Positions 53,238-64,000 of a stretch of DNA of 64,000 nucleotides are shown one piece after another. The first letter of the stretch is position 1. Each line of letters opens with the position of its first letter. The DNA comes from Taudactylus pleione (lineage: Eukaryota; Chordata; Amphibia; Anura; Myobatrachidae): NCBI GenBank assembly GCA_031769625.1, contig JAUIMM010000483.1, positions 4,733,501 to 4,797,500 on the forward strand. Direction: 5' to 3'. The position numbers and the translations under genes are program-made. The notes below the pieces were generated by a model that did no database searches, had not been told where the DNA came from, and saw only the letters and a program-made list of their open reading frames with translations.

Positions 53238-55488
53238 TAGTGATACACTATAACACTGCCTCCAGCTCTTCCCTCTTAGTGATAGACTATAACACTGACT
53301 CCAGCTCTTCCCTCTTAGTGATACACTATAACACTGCTTCCAGCTCTTAGTGATACACTATAATACTGCCTCCAGATCTTCCCTCTTAGCGATACACTAT
53401 AATACTGCCTCCAGCTCTTCCCTCTTAGTGATACACTATAACACTGCCTCCAGCTCTTCCCTCTTAGCGATACACTATAACACTGCCTCCAGCTCTTCCC
53501 TCTTAGCGATACACTATAACACTGCCTCCAGCTCTTCCCTCTTAGTGATACACTACAATACTGCCTCCAGCTCTTCCCTCTTAGTGATACACTATAACAC
53601 TGCCTCCAGCTCTTCCCTCTTAGTGATACACTATAACACTGCCTCCAACTCTTCCCTCTTAGTGATACACTATAACACTGCCTCCAGCTCTTCCCTCTTA
53701 GTGATACACTATAACACTGCCTCCAGCTCTTCCCTCTTAGTGATACACTATAACACTGCCTCCAGCTCTTCCCTCTTAGTGATACACTATAACACTGCCT
53801 CCAGCTATTCCCTCTTAGTGATACACTATAACACAGCCTCCAGCTCCTCCCTCTTAGTGATACACTATAACACTGCCTCCAGCTCTTCCCTCTTAGTGAT
53901 ACACTATAACACTTCCTCCAGCTCTTCCCTCTTAGTGATACACTATAACACTGCCTCCAGCTCTTCCCTCTTAGTGATACACTATAACACTGCCTCCAGC
54001 TCTTCCCTCTTACTGATACACTATAACACTGCTTCCAGCTCTTAGTGATACACTATAATACTGCCTCCAGAAATTCCCTCTTAGCGATACACTATAATAC
54101 TGCCTCCAGCTCTTCCCTCTTAGCGATACACTATAACACTGCCTCCAGCTCTTCCCTCTTAGCGATACACTATAACACTGCCTCCAGCTCTTCCCTCTTA
54201 GTGATACACTACAATACTGCCTCCAGCTCTTCCCTCTTAGTGATACACTATAACACTGCCTCCAGCTCTTCCCTCTAAGTGATACACTATAACACTGCCT
54301 CCAGCTCCTCCCTCTTAGTGATACACTATAACACTGCCTCCAGCTCTTCCCTCTTAGTGATACACTATAACACTGCCTCCAGCTCTTCCCTCTTAGTGAT
54401 ACACTATAACACTGCCTCCAGCTCTTCCCTCTTAGTGATACACTATAACACTGCCTCCAGCTCTTCCCTCTTAGTGATACACTATAACACTGCCTCCAGC
54501 TCTTCCCTCTTAGTGATACACTATAACACTGCCTCCAGCTCTTCCCTCTTAGTGATACACTTAAACACTGCCTCCAGCTCTTCCCTCTTAGAGATACACT
54601 ATAACACTGCCTCCAGCTCTTCCCTCTTAGTGATACACTATAACACTGCCTCCAGCTCTTCCCTCTTAGTAATACACTACAACACTACCTCCAGCTCTTC
54701 CCTCTTAGTGATACACTACAACACTGCCTCCAGCTCTTCCCTCTTAGTGATACACTATAACACTGCCTCCAGCTCCTCCCTCTTAGTGATACACTATAAC
54801 ACTGCCTCCAGCTCCTCCCTCCAGCTCTTCCCTCTTAGTGATACACTATAACACTGCCTCCAGCACTTCCCTCTTAGTGATACACTATAACACTGCCTCC
54901 AGCTCTTCCCTCTTAGTGATACACTATAACACTGCCTCCAGCTCTTCCCTCTAAGTGATACACTACAATACTGCCTCCAGCTCTTACCTCTTAGTGATAC
55001 ACTATAACACTGCCTCCAGCTCTTCCCTCTTAGTGATACACTACAATACTGCCTCCAGCTCTTCCCTCTTAGTGATACACTATAACACTGCCTCCAGCTC
55101 TTCCCTCTTAGTGATACACTATAACACTGCCTCCAGCTCTTCCCTCTTAGTGATACACTATAACACTGCCTCCAGCTCTTCCCTCTTAGTGATACACTAT
55201 AACAATGCCTCCAGCTCCTCCCTCTTAGTGATACACTATAACACTGCCTCCAGCTCTTCCCTCTTAGTGATACACTATAACACTGATTCCAGCTGTTCGC
55301 TCTTAGTGATATATTATAACACTGCCTCCAGCTCTTCGCTCTTAGTGATACACTATAACACTGCCTCCAGCTCTTCGCTCTTAGTGGTACACTATAACAC
55401 TGCCTCCAGCTCTTCCCTCTTAGTGATACACTATAACACTGCCTCCAGCTCTTCCCGCTTAGTGATACACTGTAACACTGCCTCCAGC

Positions 55489-57540
55489 TCTAAGCTCTTA
55501 GTGATACACTATAACACTGCCTCCAGCTCATAGAAATACACTATAACACTGCTTTCAGCTCTTAGCTCTTATTGATACACTATAACACTGCCTCCAGCTC
55601 TACGCTCTTATTGATACACTGTAACACTGCCTCCAGCTCTTCCCTCTTAGTGATACACTATAACACTGCCTCCAGCTGTTCGCTCTTAGTGATACACTAT
55701 AACACTACCTCCAGTTCTATGCTCTTAGTGATACACTATAACACTGCTTCTAGCTGTTCACTCTTAGTGATACACTGTAAAACTGCCTCCAGCTCTTAGC
55801 TCTTAGTGATACACTATAACACCGCCTCCAGCTGTTCGCTCTTATTGCTACACTATAACACTGCCTCCAGCTCTACGCTCTTATTGATACACTATAACAC
55901 TGCCTCCAGCTCTTCGCTCTTAGTGATACACTATAACACTGCCTCCAGCTCTTCCCTCTTAGTGATACACTATAACACTGCCTCCAGCTCTTCCCTCTTA
56001 GTGATACACTATAACAATGCCTCCAGCTCCTCCCTCTTAGTGATACACTATAACACTGCCTCCAGCTCTTCCCTCTTAGTGATACACTATAACACTGATT
56101 CCAGCTGTTCGCTCTTAGTGATATATTATAACACTGCCTCCAGCTCTTCGCTCTTAGTGATACACTATAACACTGCCTCCAGCTCTTCGCTCTTAGTGAT
56201 ACACTATAACACTGCCTCCAGCTCTTCCCTCTTAGTGATACACTATAACACTGCCTCCAGCTCTTCCCTCTTAGTGATACACTGTAACACTGCCTCCAGC
56301 TCTAAGCTCTTAGTGATACACTATAACACTGCCTCCAGCTCATAGAAATACACTATAACACTGCTTTCAGCTCTTAGCTCTTATTGATACACTATAACAC
56401 TGCCTCCAGCTCTTCCCTCTTAGTGATACACTATAACACTGATTCCGTCTGTTCGCTCTTAGTGATATATTATAACACTGCCTCCAGCTCTTCGCTCTTA
56501 GTGATACACTATAACACTGCCTCCAGCTCTTCGCTCTTAGTGATACACTATAACACTGCCTCCAGCTCTTCCCTCTTAGTGATACACTATAACACTGCCT
56601 CCAGCTCTTCCCTCTTAGTGATACACTGTAACACTGCCTCCAGCTCTAAGCTCTTAGTGATACACTATAACACTGCCTCCAGCTCATAGAAATACACTAT
56701 AACACTGCTTTCAGCTCTTAGCTCTTATTGATACACTATAACACTGCCTCCAGCTCTACGCTCTTATTGATACACTGTAACACTGCCTCCAGCTCTTCCC
56801 TCTTAGTGATACACTATAACACTGCCTCCAGCTGTTCGCTCTTAGTGATACACTATAACACTACCTCCAGCTCTATGCTCTTAGTGATACACTATAACAC
56901 TGCTTCTAGCTGTTCACTCTTAGTGATACACTGTAAAACTGCCTCCAGCTCTTAGCTCTTAGTGATACACTATAACACCGCCTCCAGCTGTTCGCTCTTA
57001 TTGCTACACTATAACACTGCCTCCAGCTCTACGCTCTTATTGATACACTATAACACTGCCTCCAGCTCTTCCCTCTTAGTGATACACTGTAACACTGCCT
57101 CCAGCTCTAAGCTCTTAGTGATACACTATAACACTGCCTCCAGCTCATAGAAATACACTATAACACTGCTTTCAGCTCTTAGCTCTTATTGATACACTAT
57201 AACACTGCCTCCAGCTCTACGCTCTTATTGATACACTGTAACACTGCCTCCAGCTCTTCCCTCTTAGTGATACACTATAACACTGCCTCCAGCTGTTCGC
57301 TCTTAGTGATACACTATAACACTACCTCCAGCTCTATGCTCTTAGTGATACACTATAACACTGCTTCTAGCTGTTCACTCTTAGTGATACACTGTAAAAC
57401 TGCCTCCAGCTCTTAGCTCTTAGTGATACACTATAACACCGCCTCCAGCTGTTCGCTCTTATTGCTACACTATAACACTGCCTCCAGCTCTACGCTCTTA
57501 TTGATACACTATAACACTGCCTCCAGCTATTCACTCTTAG
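55489..57540 (+). repeat. Higher-order repeat zone within the 39-bp satellite
   Basis: The same ordered series of variant units recurs. The block beginning TCTACGCTCTTATTGATACACTG occurs at about 55595, 56751 and 57212 (spacings 1156 and 461 bp), and a diverged version at about 58805. The marker GCTCATAGAAATACAC occurs at about 55528, 56340, 56684 and 57145 (spacings 812, 344 and 461). This reflects recent duplication of multi-unit segments. Confidence 0.85.
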
Positions 57541-59972
57541 TGATACACTGTAACACTGCCTCCAGCTCTTCGCTCTTAGTGATACACTATAACACTGCCT
57601 CCAGCTCTTTGCTCTTAGTAATAGACTATAACACTGCCTCTAGATCTTTGCTCTTAGTGATACACTATAACACTGCTTCCAGCTGTTTGCTCTTAGTGAT
57701 ACACTATAACACTGCTTCCAGCTCTTTCCTTTTAGTGATACACTATAACACTGCCTCGAGCTCTTCGCTCTTAGTGATACACTACAACACTGCCTCTAGC
57801 TCTTCGCTCTTAGTGATACACTATAACACTGCCTCCAGCTCTTCCCTCTTAGTGATACACTATAACACTGCCTCCAGCTCTTCCCTCTTAGTGATACACT
57901 ATAACACTGCCTCCAGCTCTTCCCTCTTAGTGATACAATATAACACTGCCTCCAGCTCTTCCCTCTTAGTGATACACTATAACACTGCATCCAGCTCTTT
58001 CCTCTTAGTGATACACTATAACACTGCTTCCAGCTCTTTGCTCTTAGTGATACACTATAACACTGCTTCCAGCTCTTTGCTCTTAGTGATACACTATAAC
58101 ACTGCCTCCAGCTCTTCCCTCTTAGTGATACACTATAACACTGCCTCCAGCTCTTCGCTCTTAGTGATACACTATAACACTGCCTCCAGCTCTTCGCTCT
58201 TAGCGATACACTGTAACACTGCCTCCAGCTCTTCCCTCTTAGTGATACACTATAACACTGCCTCCAGCTGTTTGCGGTTAGTGATACACTATAACACTGC
58301 CTCCAGCTCTTCCCTCTTAGTGATACACTATAACACTGCCTCCAGCTCTTCACTCTTAGTGATACACTATAACACTGCCTCCAGCTCTTCACTCTTAGTG
58401 ATACACTATAACACTGCCTCCAGCTCTAAGCTCTTAGTGATACACTATAACACTGCCTCCAGCTCTTCCCTCTTAGTGATACACTATAACACTGCCTCCA
58501 GCTTTTAGTAATACACTATAACACTGCTACCAGCTCTTCGCTCTTAGTAATATACAATAACACTGCCTCCAGCTTTTCACTCTTAGTGATGCACTATAAC
58601 ACTGATTCCAGCTGTTCGCTCTTAGTGATATATTATAACACTGCCTCCAGCTCTTCCCTCTCAGTGATACACTGTAACACTGCCTCCAGCTCTAAGCTCT
58701 TAGTGATACACTATAACACTGCCTCCAGCTCTTAGTAATACACTATAACACTGCTTCCAGCTCTTCGCTCTTATTGATACACTATAACACTGCCTCCAGC
58801 TCTACGCTCTTATTGATACACTATAACACTGCCTCCAGCTCTTCCCTCTTAGTGATACACTATAACACTGCCTCCAGCTGTTCGCTCTTAGTGATACACT
58901 ATAACACTACCTCCAGCTCTACGCTCTTAGTGATACACTATAACACTGCTTCTAGCTGTTCACTCTTAGTGATACACTGTAAAACTGCCTCCAGCTCTTC
59001 GCTCTTAGTGATAAACTATAACACCGCCTCCAGCTGTTCGCTCTTATTGATACACTATAACACTACCTCCAGCTCTACGCTCTTATTGATACACTATAAC
59101 ACTGCCTCCAGCTATTCACTCTTAGTGATACACTATAACACTGCCTCCAGCTCTTCGCTCTTAGTGATACACTATAACACTGCCTCCAGCTCTTTGCTCT
59201 TAGTGATAAACTATAACACTGCTTCCAGCTCTTTTCTCTTAGTAATAGACTATAACACTGCCTCTATATCTTTGCTCTTAGTGATACACTATAACACTGC
59301 ATCCAGCTGTTTGCTCTTAGTGATACACTATAACACTGCTTCCAGCTCTTTCCTCTTAGTGATACACTATAACACTGCCTCCAGCTCTTCGCTCTTAGTG
59401 ATACACTACAACACTGCCTCTAGCTCTTCGCTCTTAGTGATACACTATAACACTGCCTCCAGCTGTTTACGGTTAGTGATACACTATAACACTGCCTCCA
59501 GCTCTTCCCTCTTAGTGATACACTATAACACTGCCTCCAGCTCTTCACTCTTAGTGATACACTATAACACTGCTTCCAGCTCTTCACTCTTAGTGATACA
59601 CTATAACACTGCCTCCAGCTCTTCCCTCTTAGTGATACACTATAACAGTGCCTCCAGCTCTTCCCTCTTAGTGATACACTATAACACTGCCTCCAGCTCT
59701 TCCGTCTTAGTGATACACTATAACACTGCCTCCAGCTCTTCCCTCTTAGTGATACACTATAACACTGCATCCAGCTCTTTCCTCTTAGTGATACACTATA
59801 ACACTGCTTCTAGCTATTCACTCTTAGTGATACACTATAACACTGCCTACAGCTCTTCGCTCTTAGTGGTACACTATAACACTGCCTCCAGCTCTTCCCT
59901 CTTAGTGATACACTATAACACTGCCTCCAGCTCTTCGCTCTAAGTGATACACTATAACACTGCCTCCAGCTC

Positions 59973-60580
59973 TTCGATCTTAGAGATACACTATTACACT
60001 GCCTCCAGCTCCTCGATCTTAGTGATACACTATAACACTGCCTCCAGCTCCTCGATCTTAGTGATACACTATAACACTGCCTCCAGCTCTTCGATCTTAG
60101 TGATACACTATAACACTGCCTCCCGCTCTTCGATCTTAGTGATACACTATAACACTGCCTCCCGCTCTTCGATCCTAGTGATACACTATAACACTGCCTC
60201 CCGCTCTTCGATCTTAGTGATACACTATAACACTGCCTCCCCCTCTTCGATCTTAGTGATACACTATAACACTGCCTCCAGCTCCTCGATCTTAGTGATA
60301 CACTATAACACTGCCTCCAGCTCCTCGATCTTAGTGATACACTATAACACTGCCTCCAGCTCCTCGATCTTAGTGATACACTTTAACACTGCCTCCAGCT
60401 CCTCGATCTTAGTGATACACTATAACACTGCCTCCAGCTCTTCGATCTTAGTGATACACTATAACACTGCCTCCAGCTCTTCGATCCTAGTGATACACTA
60501 TAACACTGCCTCCAGCTCTTCGATCTTAGTGATACACTATAACACTGTCTCCCGCTCTTCGATCTTAGTGATAGACTATA
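59973..60580 (+). repeat. Homogenised TCGATCTTAG sub-array of the satellite
   Basis: About 15 consecutive units carry CTCGATCTTAG or TTCGATCTTAG in place of TTCCCTCTTAG. The variant is essentially confined to this run, indicating local amplification. Confidence 0.9.
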
Positions 60581-60760
60581 TCACTGCTTCCAGCTCTTCG
60601 CTCTTAGAGATACACTATAACACTGCTTCCAGCTCTTCGCTCTTAGTGATACACTATAACACTGCCTCCAGCTCTTCGCTCTTAGTGATACACTATAACA
60701 CTGCCTCCAGCTCTTCCCTCTTAGTGATACACTATAACACTGCCTCCAGCTCTTCTCTCT

Positions 60761-61165
60761 AATGCTGGGCATACACTACCAGATAAAAAGTCTGTCAGAC
60801 CGACAGACATTTTATCTGGCCAGCTGCCAGCCGCAGAAGTCGCCGGCATACACTGTGAGATTTCTCTCACAGTGTATTCGGCAGACATCTGCGCTCCGCC
60901 CCCGAGGGAGGAGACATTTCCCTGTTCCTTCCGTAGGAAGGAACACAGGAAATGTCTGTCTGTTGGCTGCGCTGGGCATGCACTGCCCGATTCGGCTGAC
61001 AGTTTACCGGGAAATATCGCATCGGACGGGCATGCTGGACAATCCAGCATGCCCGACAGAGCAATATTTAACCCTCGGTCGCCCCCCCATATGCTAAAAT
61101 TATCGCGGCGATCCTCGGATATCGGGCGGACCGTCCCGATAATTCTAGCGTGTATGGCCAGCATT
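60761..61165. mobile_element. MITE inserted in the satellite (AATGCTGGGCATACAC ends)
   Basis: AATGCTGGGCATACACT at the left and, in reverse, AATGCTGGCCATACACG at the right. TA-containing satellite sequence flanks it (left CTCTCT, right TAGTGATA), so the duplication is TA, TAA or TTA but not exact. The interior is GC-rich with hairpins (GGCATGCTGGACAATCCAGCATGCC) and no credible gene. Confidence 0.88.
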
Positions 61166-62368
61166 AGTGATACACTATAACACTGCCTCCAGCTGTTAGC
61201 TCTTAGTGATACACTATAACACTGCCTCCAGCTTTTCCCTCTTAGTGATACACAATAACACTGCCTCCAGCTCTCCCCTCTTAGTGATACACTATAACTC
61301 TGCCTCCAGCTCTTTACTCTTAGTGATACACTATAACACTGCCTCCAGCTCTTAGTGATACACTATAACACTGCCTCCAGCTCTTCGCTCTTAGTGACAG
61401 ACTATAACACTGCTTCCAGCTCTTTGATCTTAGTGATACACTATAACACTGCTTCCAGCACTTTGCTCTTAGTGATACACTATAACACTGCCTCCAGCTC
61501 TTCACTCTTAGTGATACACTATAACACTGCCTCCAGCTCTACGCTCTTAGTGATACACTATAACACTGCTTCCGGCTCTTCCCTCTTAGTGATACACTAT
61601 AACGCTGCCTCCAGCTCTTCCCTCTTACTGAGACACTATAACACTGCCTCCAGCTCTTCCCTCTTAGTGATAAACTATAACACCGCCTCCAGCTGTTCGC
61701 TCTTATTGATACACTATAACACTGCCTCCAGCTCTACGCTCTTATTGATACACTATAACACTGCCTCCAGCTGTTCACTCTTAGTGATACACTATAACAC
61801 TGCCTCCAGCTCTTCGCTCTTAGTGATACACTATAACACTGCCTCCAGCTCTTCGCTCTTAGTGATACACTATAACACTGCCTCCAGCTCTTCGCTCTTA
61901 GTGATACACTATAACACTGCCTCCAGCTCTTTGCTCTTAGTGATACACTATAACACTGCTTCCAGCTCTTTTCTCTTAGTAATAGACTATAACACTGCCT
62001 CTAGATCTTTGATCTTAGTGATACACTATAACACTGCATCCAGCTGTTTGCTGTTAGTGATACACTATAACACTGCTTCCAGCTCTTTCCTCTTAGTGAT
62101 ACACTATAACACTGCCTCCAGCTGTTCGCTCTTAGTGATACACTATAACACTGCCTCCAGCTCTTCCCTCTTAGTGATACACTATAACACTGCCTCCAGC
62201 TCTTCGCTCTTAGTTATACACTATAACACTACCTCCAGCTGTTCACTCTTAGTGATACACTATAACACTGCCTCCAGCTGTTCGCTCTTACTGATACACT
62301 ATAACACTGCCTCCAGCTCTACACTCTTAGTGATACACTATAACACTGCTTCTAGCTGTTCACTCTTA

Positions 62369-62791
62369 TACCCCTTTTACACCAGAGCAAAAACCTGGGT
62401 TTTTGCTGGGTCTACCCTGGTCGCAGCTCAGTGTAAATGGGTCCCTGAAAAATAACCTGGGTCAAGTGACCCTGCAATCCAACCCAGGTAGCTACCAGGG
62501 TTGGACCCAGGATGGACCCGGGTAATGGGGCAGTGTAAACGGTGCAACCCAGGTTATCTGACCTGGGTCATGCCAAAAATGAGCTGATTGGTAGCTGTGG
62601 AGCAGTCACCTCCCACTTTTAATGACCTCACAGGTTTAGCAGGGCAGACCTGAGTTCAGTGTGAACAGAGCTGACCTGGGAGTAACCCAGATGAAAGGTG
62701 CAGTGTAAATGGGTCTGACCTGGGTCTGACCAGGGTTGGAACCATGTCCAAAAACCCAGGTTGGACCAGGGTTTTTGGTGGAAAAGAGGTA
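62369..62791. mobile_element. PIF/Harbinger-like MITE inserted in the satellite
   Basis: TACCCCTTTTACACC at the left (preceded by TA within the first bases) and, in reverse, TACCTCTTTTCCACC at the right, with TTA on both sides (62366-62368 and 62792-62794). The interior repeats ACCTGGGT/ACCCAGG motifs and CAGTGTAAA(T/C)GG blocks. No coding capacity. Confidence 0.88.
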
Positions 62792-64000
62792 TTAGTGATA
62801 CACTGTAACAATGCCTCCAGCTGTTTGCTCTTAATGATACACTATAACACTGCTTCCAGCTCTTTCCTCTTAGTGATACACTATAACACTGCCTCTAGCT
62901 CTTCGCTCTTAGTGATACACTATAACACTGCCTCCAGCTGTTTGCTCTTAGTGATACACTAAAACACTGCCTCCAACTCTTCGCTCTTAGTGATACACTA
63001 TAACACTGCTTCCAGCTCTTTCCTCTTAGTGATACACTATAACACTGCCTCCAGCTCTTCGCTCTTAGTGATACACTACAACACTGCCTCCAACTCTATG
63101 CTCTTATTGATACACTATAACACTGCCTCCAGCTGTTCACTCTTATGGATACACTATAACACTGCCTCCAGCTGTTCGCTCTTAGTGATACACTATAACA
63201 CTGCCTCCAGCTCTACGCTCTTAGTGATACACTATAACACTGCCTCCAGCTGTTTGCGCTTAGTGATACACTATAACACTGCCTCCAGCTCTTCCCTCTT
63301 AGTGATACACTAGAACACTGCCTCCAGCTGTTCGCTCTTAGTGATACACTATAACACTGCCTCCAGCTCTTCGCTCGTAGTGATACACTATAACACTGCC
63401 TCCAGCTCTTCGCTCTTAGTGATACACTATAACACTGCCTCCAGCTCTTCGCTCTTAGTGATACACTATAACACTGCCTCCAGCTCTTCGCTCGTAGTGA
63501 TACACTATAACACTGCATCCAGCTGTTCGCTCTTAGTGATACACTATAACACTGATTCCAGCTGTTCGCTCTTAGTGATATATTATAACACTGCCTCCAG
63601 CTCTTCGCTCTTAGTGATACACTATAACACTGACTCCAGCTCTTCGCTCGTAGTGATACACTATAACACTGCCTCCAGCTCTTCGCTCTTAGTGATACAC
63701 TATAACACTGCCTCCAGCTCTTCGCTCTTAGTGATACACTATAACACTGCCTCCAGCTCTTCGCTCGTAGTGATACACTATAACACTGCCTCCAGCTCTT
63801 AGTAATACACTATAACACTGCTTCCAGCTCTTCGCTCTTATTGATACACTATAACACTGCCTCCAGCTCTACGCTCTTATTGATACACTATAACACTGCC
63901 TCCAGCTCTTCCCTCTTAGTGATACACTATAACACTGCCTCCAGCTGTTCGCTCTTAGTGATACACTATAACACTACCTCCAGCTCTACGCTCTTAGTGA

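Larger units (their letters stand above)
53238..64000 (+). repeat. 39-bp satellite array, continues past the window
   Basis: Roughly 250 tandem copies of AGTGATACACTATAACACTG + CCTCCAGCTCTTCCCTCTT, interrupted by two MITEs (60761-61165, 62369-62791). Since 39 = 13 x 3 and one forward frame lacks stops, it produces frames up to 389 codons with a 13-residue period (VIHYNTASSSSLL), and others on the minus strand (RQCYSVSLR-KSW). Frame breaks coincide with shortened units of about 32 bp lacking TTCCCTC-type bases (for example near 53343, 54035, 58729 and 61345) or with CTCTAAG variants. Variation hits all codon positions, so coding is unlikely. Confidence 0.97.

Noticed and set aside
57423..59943. 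Long open frames (361 and 389 codons) of 13-residue repeats, as a possible structural or silk-like protein
   Set aside because: They are the translation of a 39-bp satellite; both strands are open, short units break the frame, and changes do not favour synonymous positions by eye.
53238..64000. CRISPR array
   Set aside because: The repeats are contiguous without unique spacers and the genome is eukaryotic.

Overview
The window is a gene-poor, repeat-packed stretch of a large vertebrate genome, most likely an anuran amphibian. This is inferred from the repeat mix: palindromic MITEs whose ends read like TTTACTAAATA...CCCC, L1/Tx1-clade LINE tails, a vertebrate tyrosine-recombinase retroelement, two near-identical Tc1-like transposons, V-SINE/L2-type retroposon tails and many hAT and PIF/Harbinger-like miniature elements. 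I see no host protein-coding exon, tRNA or intact rRNA gene. The only protein-coding traces are decayed transposon genes.

Layout. 1-4.6 kb: dispersed repeats and a 56-bp minisatellite split in two by a 1.08-kb inverted-repeat element. 4.6-5.75 kb: a 20-bp minisatellite with an 8-unit (160-bp) higher-order period. 5.8-6.3 kb: an L2-like LINE relic. 6.6-8.3 kb: Tc1-like copy 1, with a transposase frame broken by one stop. 8.5-15.7 kb: MITEs and hAT elements with clear target duplications, one of them 1.9 kb with a G-run tandem core. 17-18.6 kb: a 270-bp duplication and an L1/Tx1 LINE tail. 20.2-20.8 kb: two hAT elements nested in an older repeat. 23.2-24.1 kb: a decayed tyrosine recombinase. 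24.6-32.6 kb: dense MITEs, including hairpin-chain elements and two hAT copies in tandem sharing a target site. 33.2-34.8 kb: Tc1-like copy 2. 34.9-37.7 kb: V-SINE, L2 and L1/Tx1 remains plus a second hairpin-chain element. 39.2-40.0 kb: a MITE with a long hairpin. 40.7-45.2 kb: a complete LTR retrotransposon with about 98% identical 1056-bp LTRs, a 5-bp target duplication and only 2.4 kb of internal DNA, lying on the minus strand. 45-53 kb: older repeats. 53.2-64 kb: a 39-bp satellite running off the window end, interrupted by two MITEs.

The elements do not form a pathway; they record successive insertions. Because 39 = 3 x 13, the satellite yields long spurious open frames on both strands. 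The least ordinary items are the LTR element's unrecognised reading frame, which runs through the polypurine tract into the LTR; the MITEs built as chains of consecutive hairpins; and the higher-order structure of the 39-bp satellite. All counts and alignments were made by eye.
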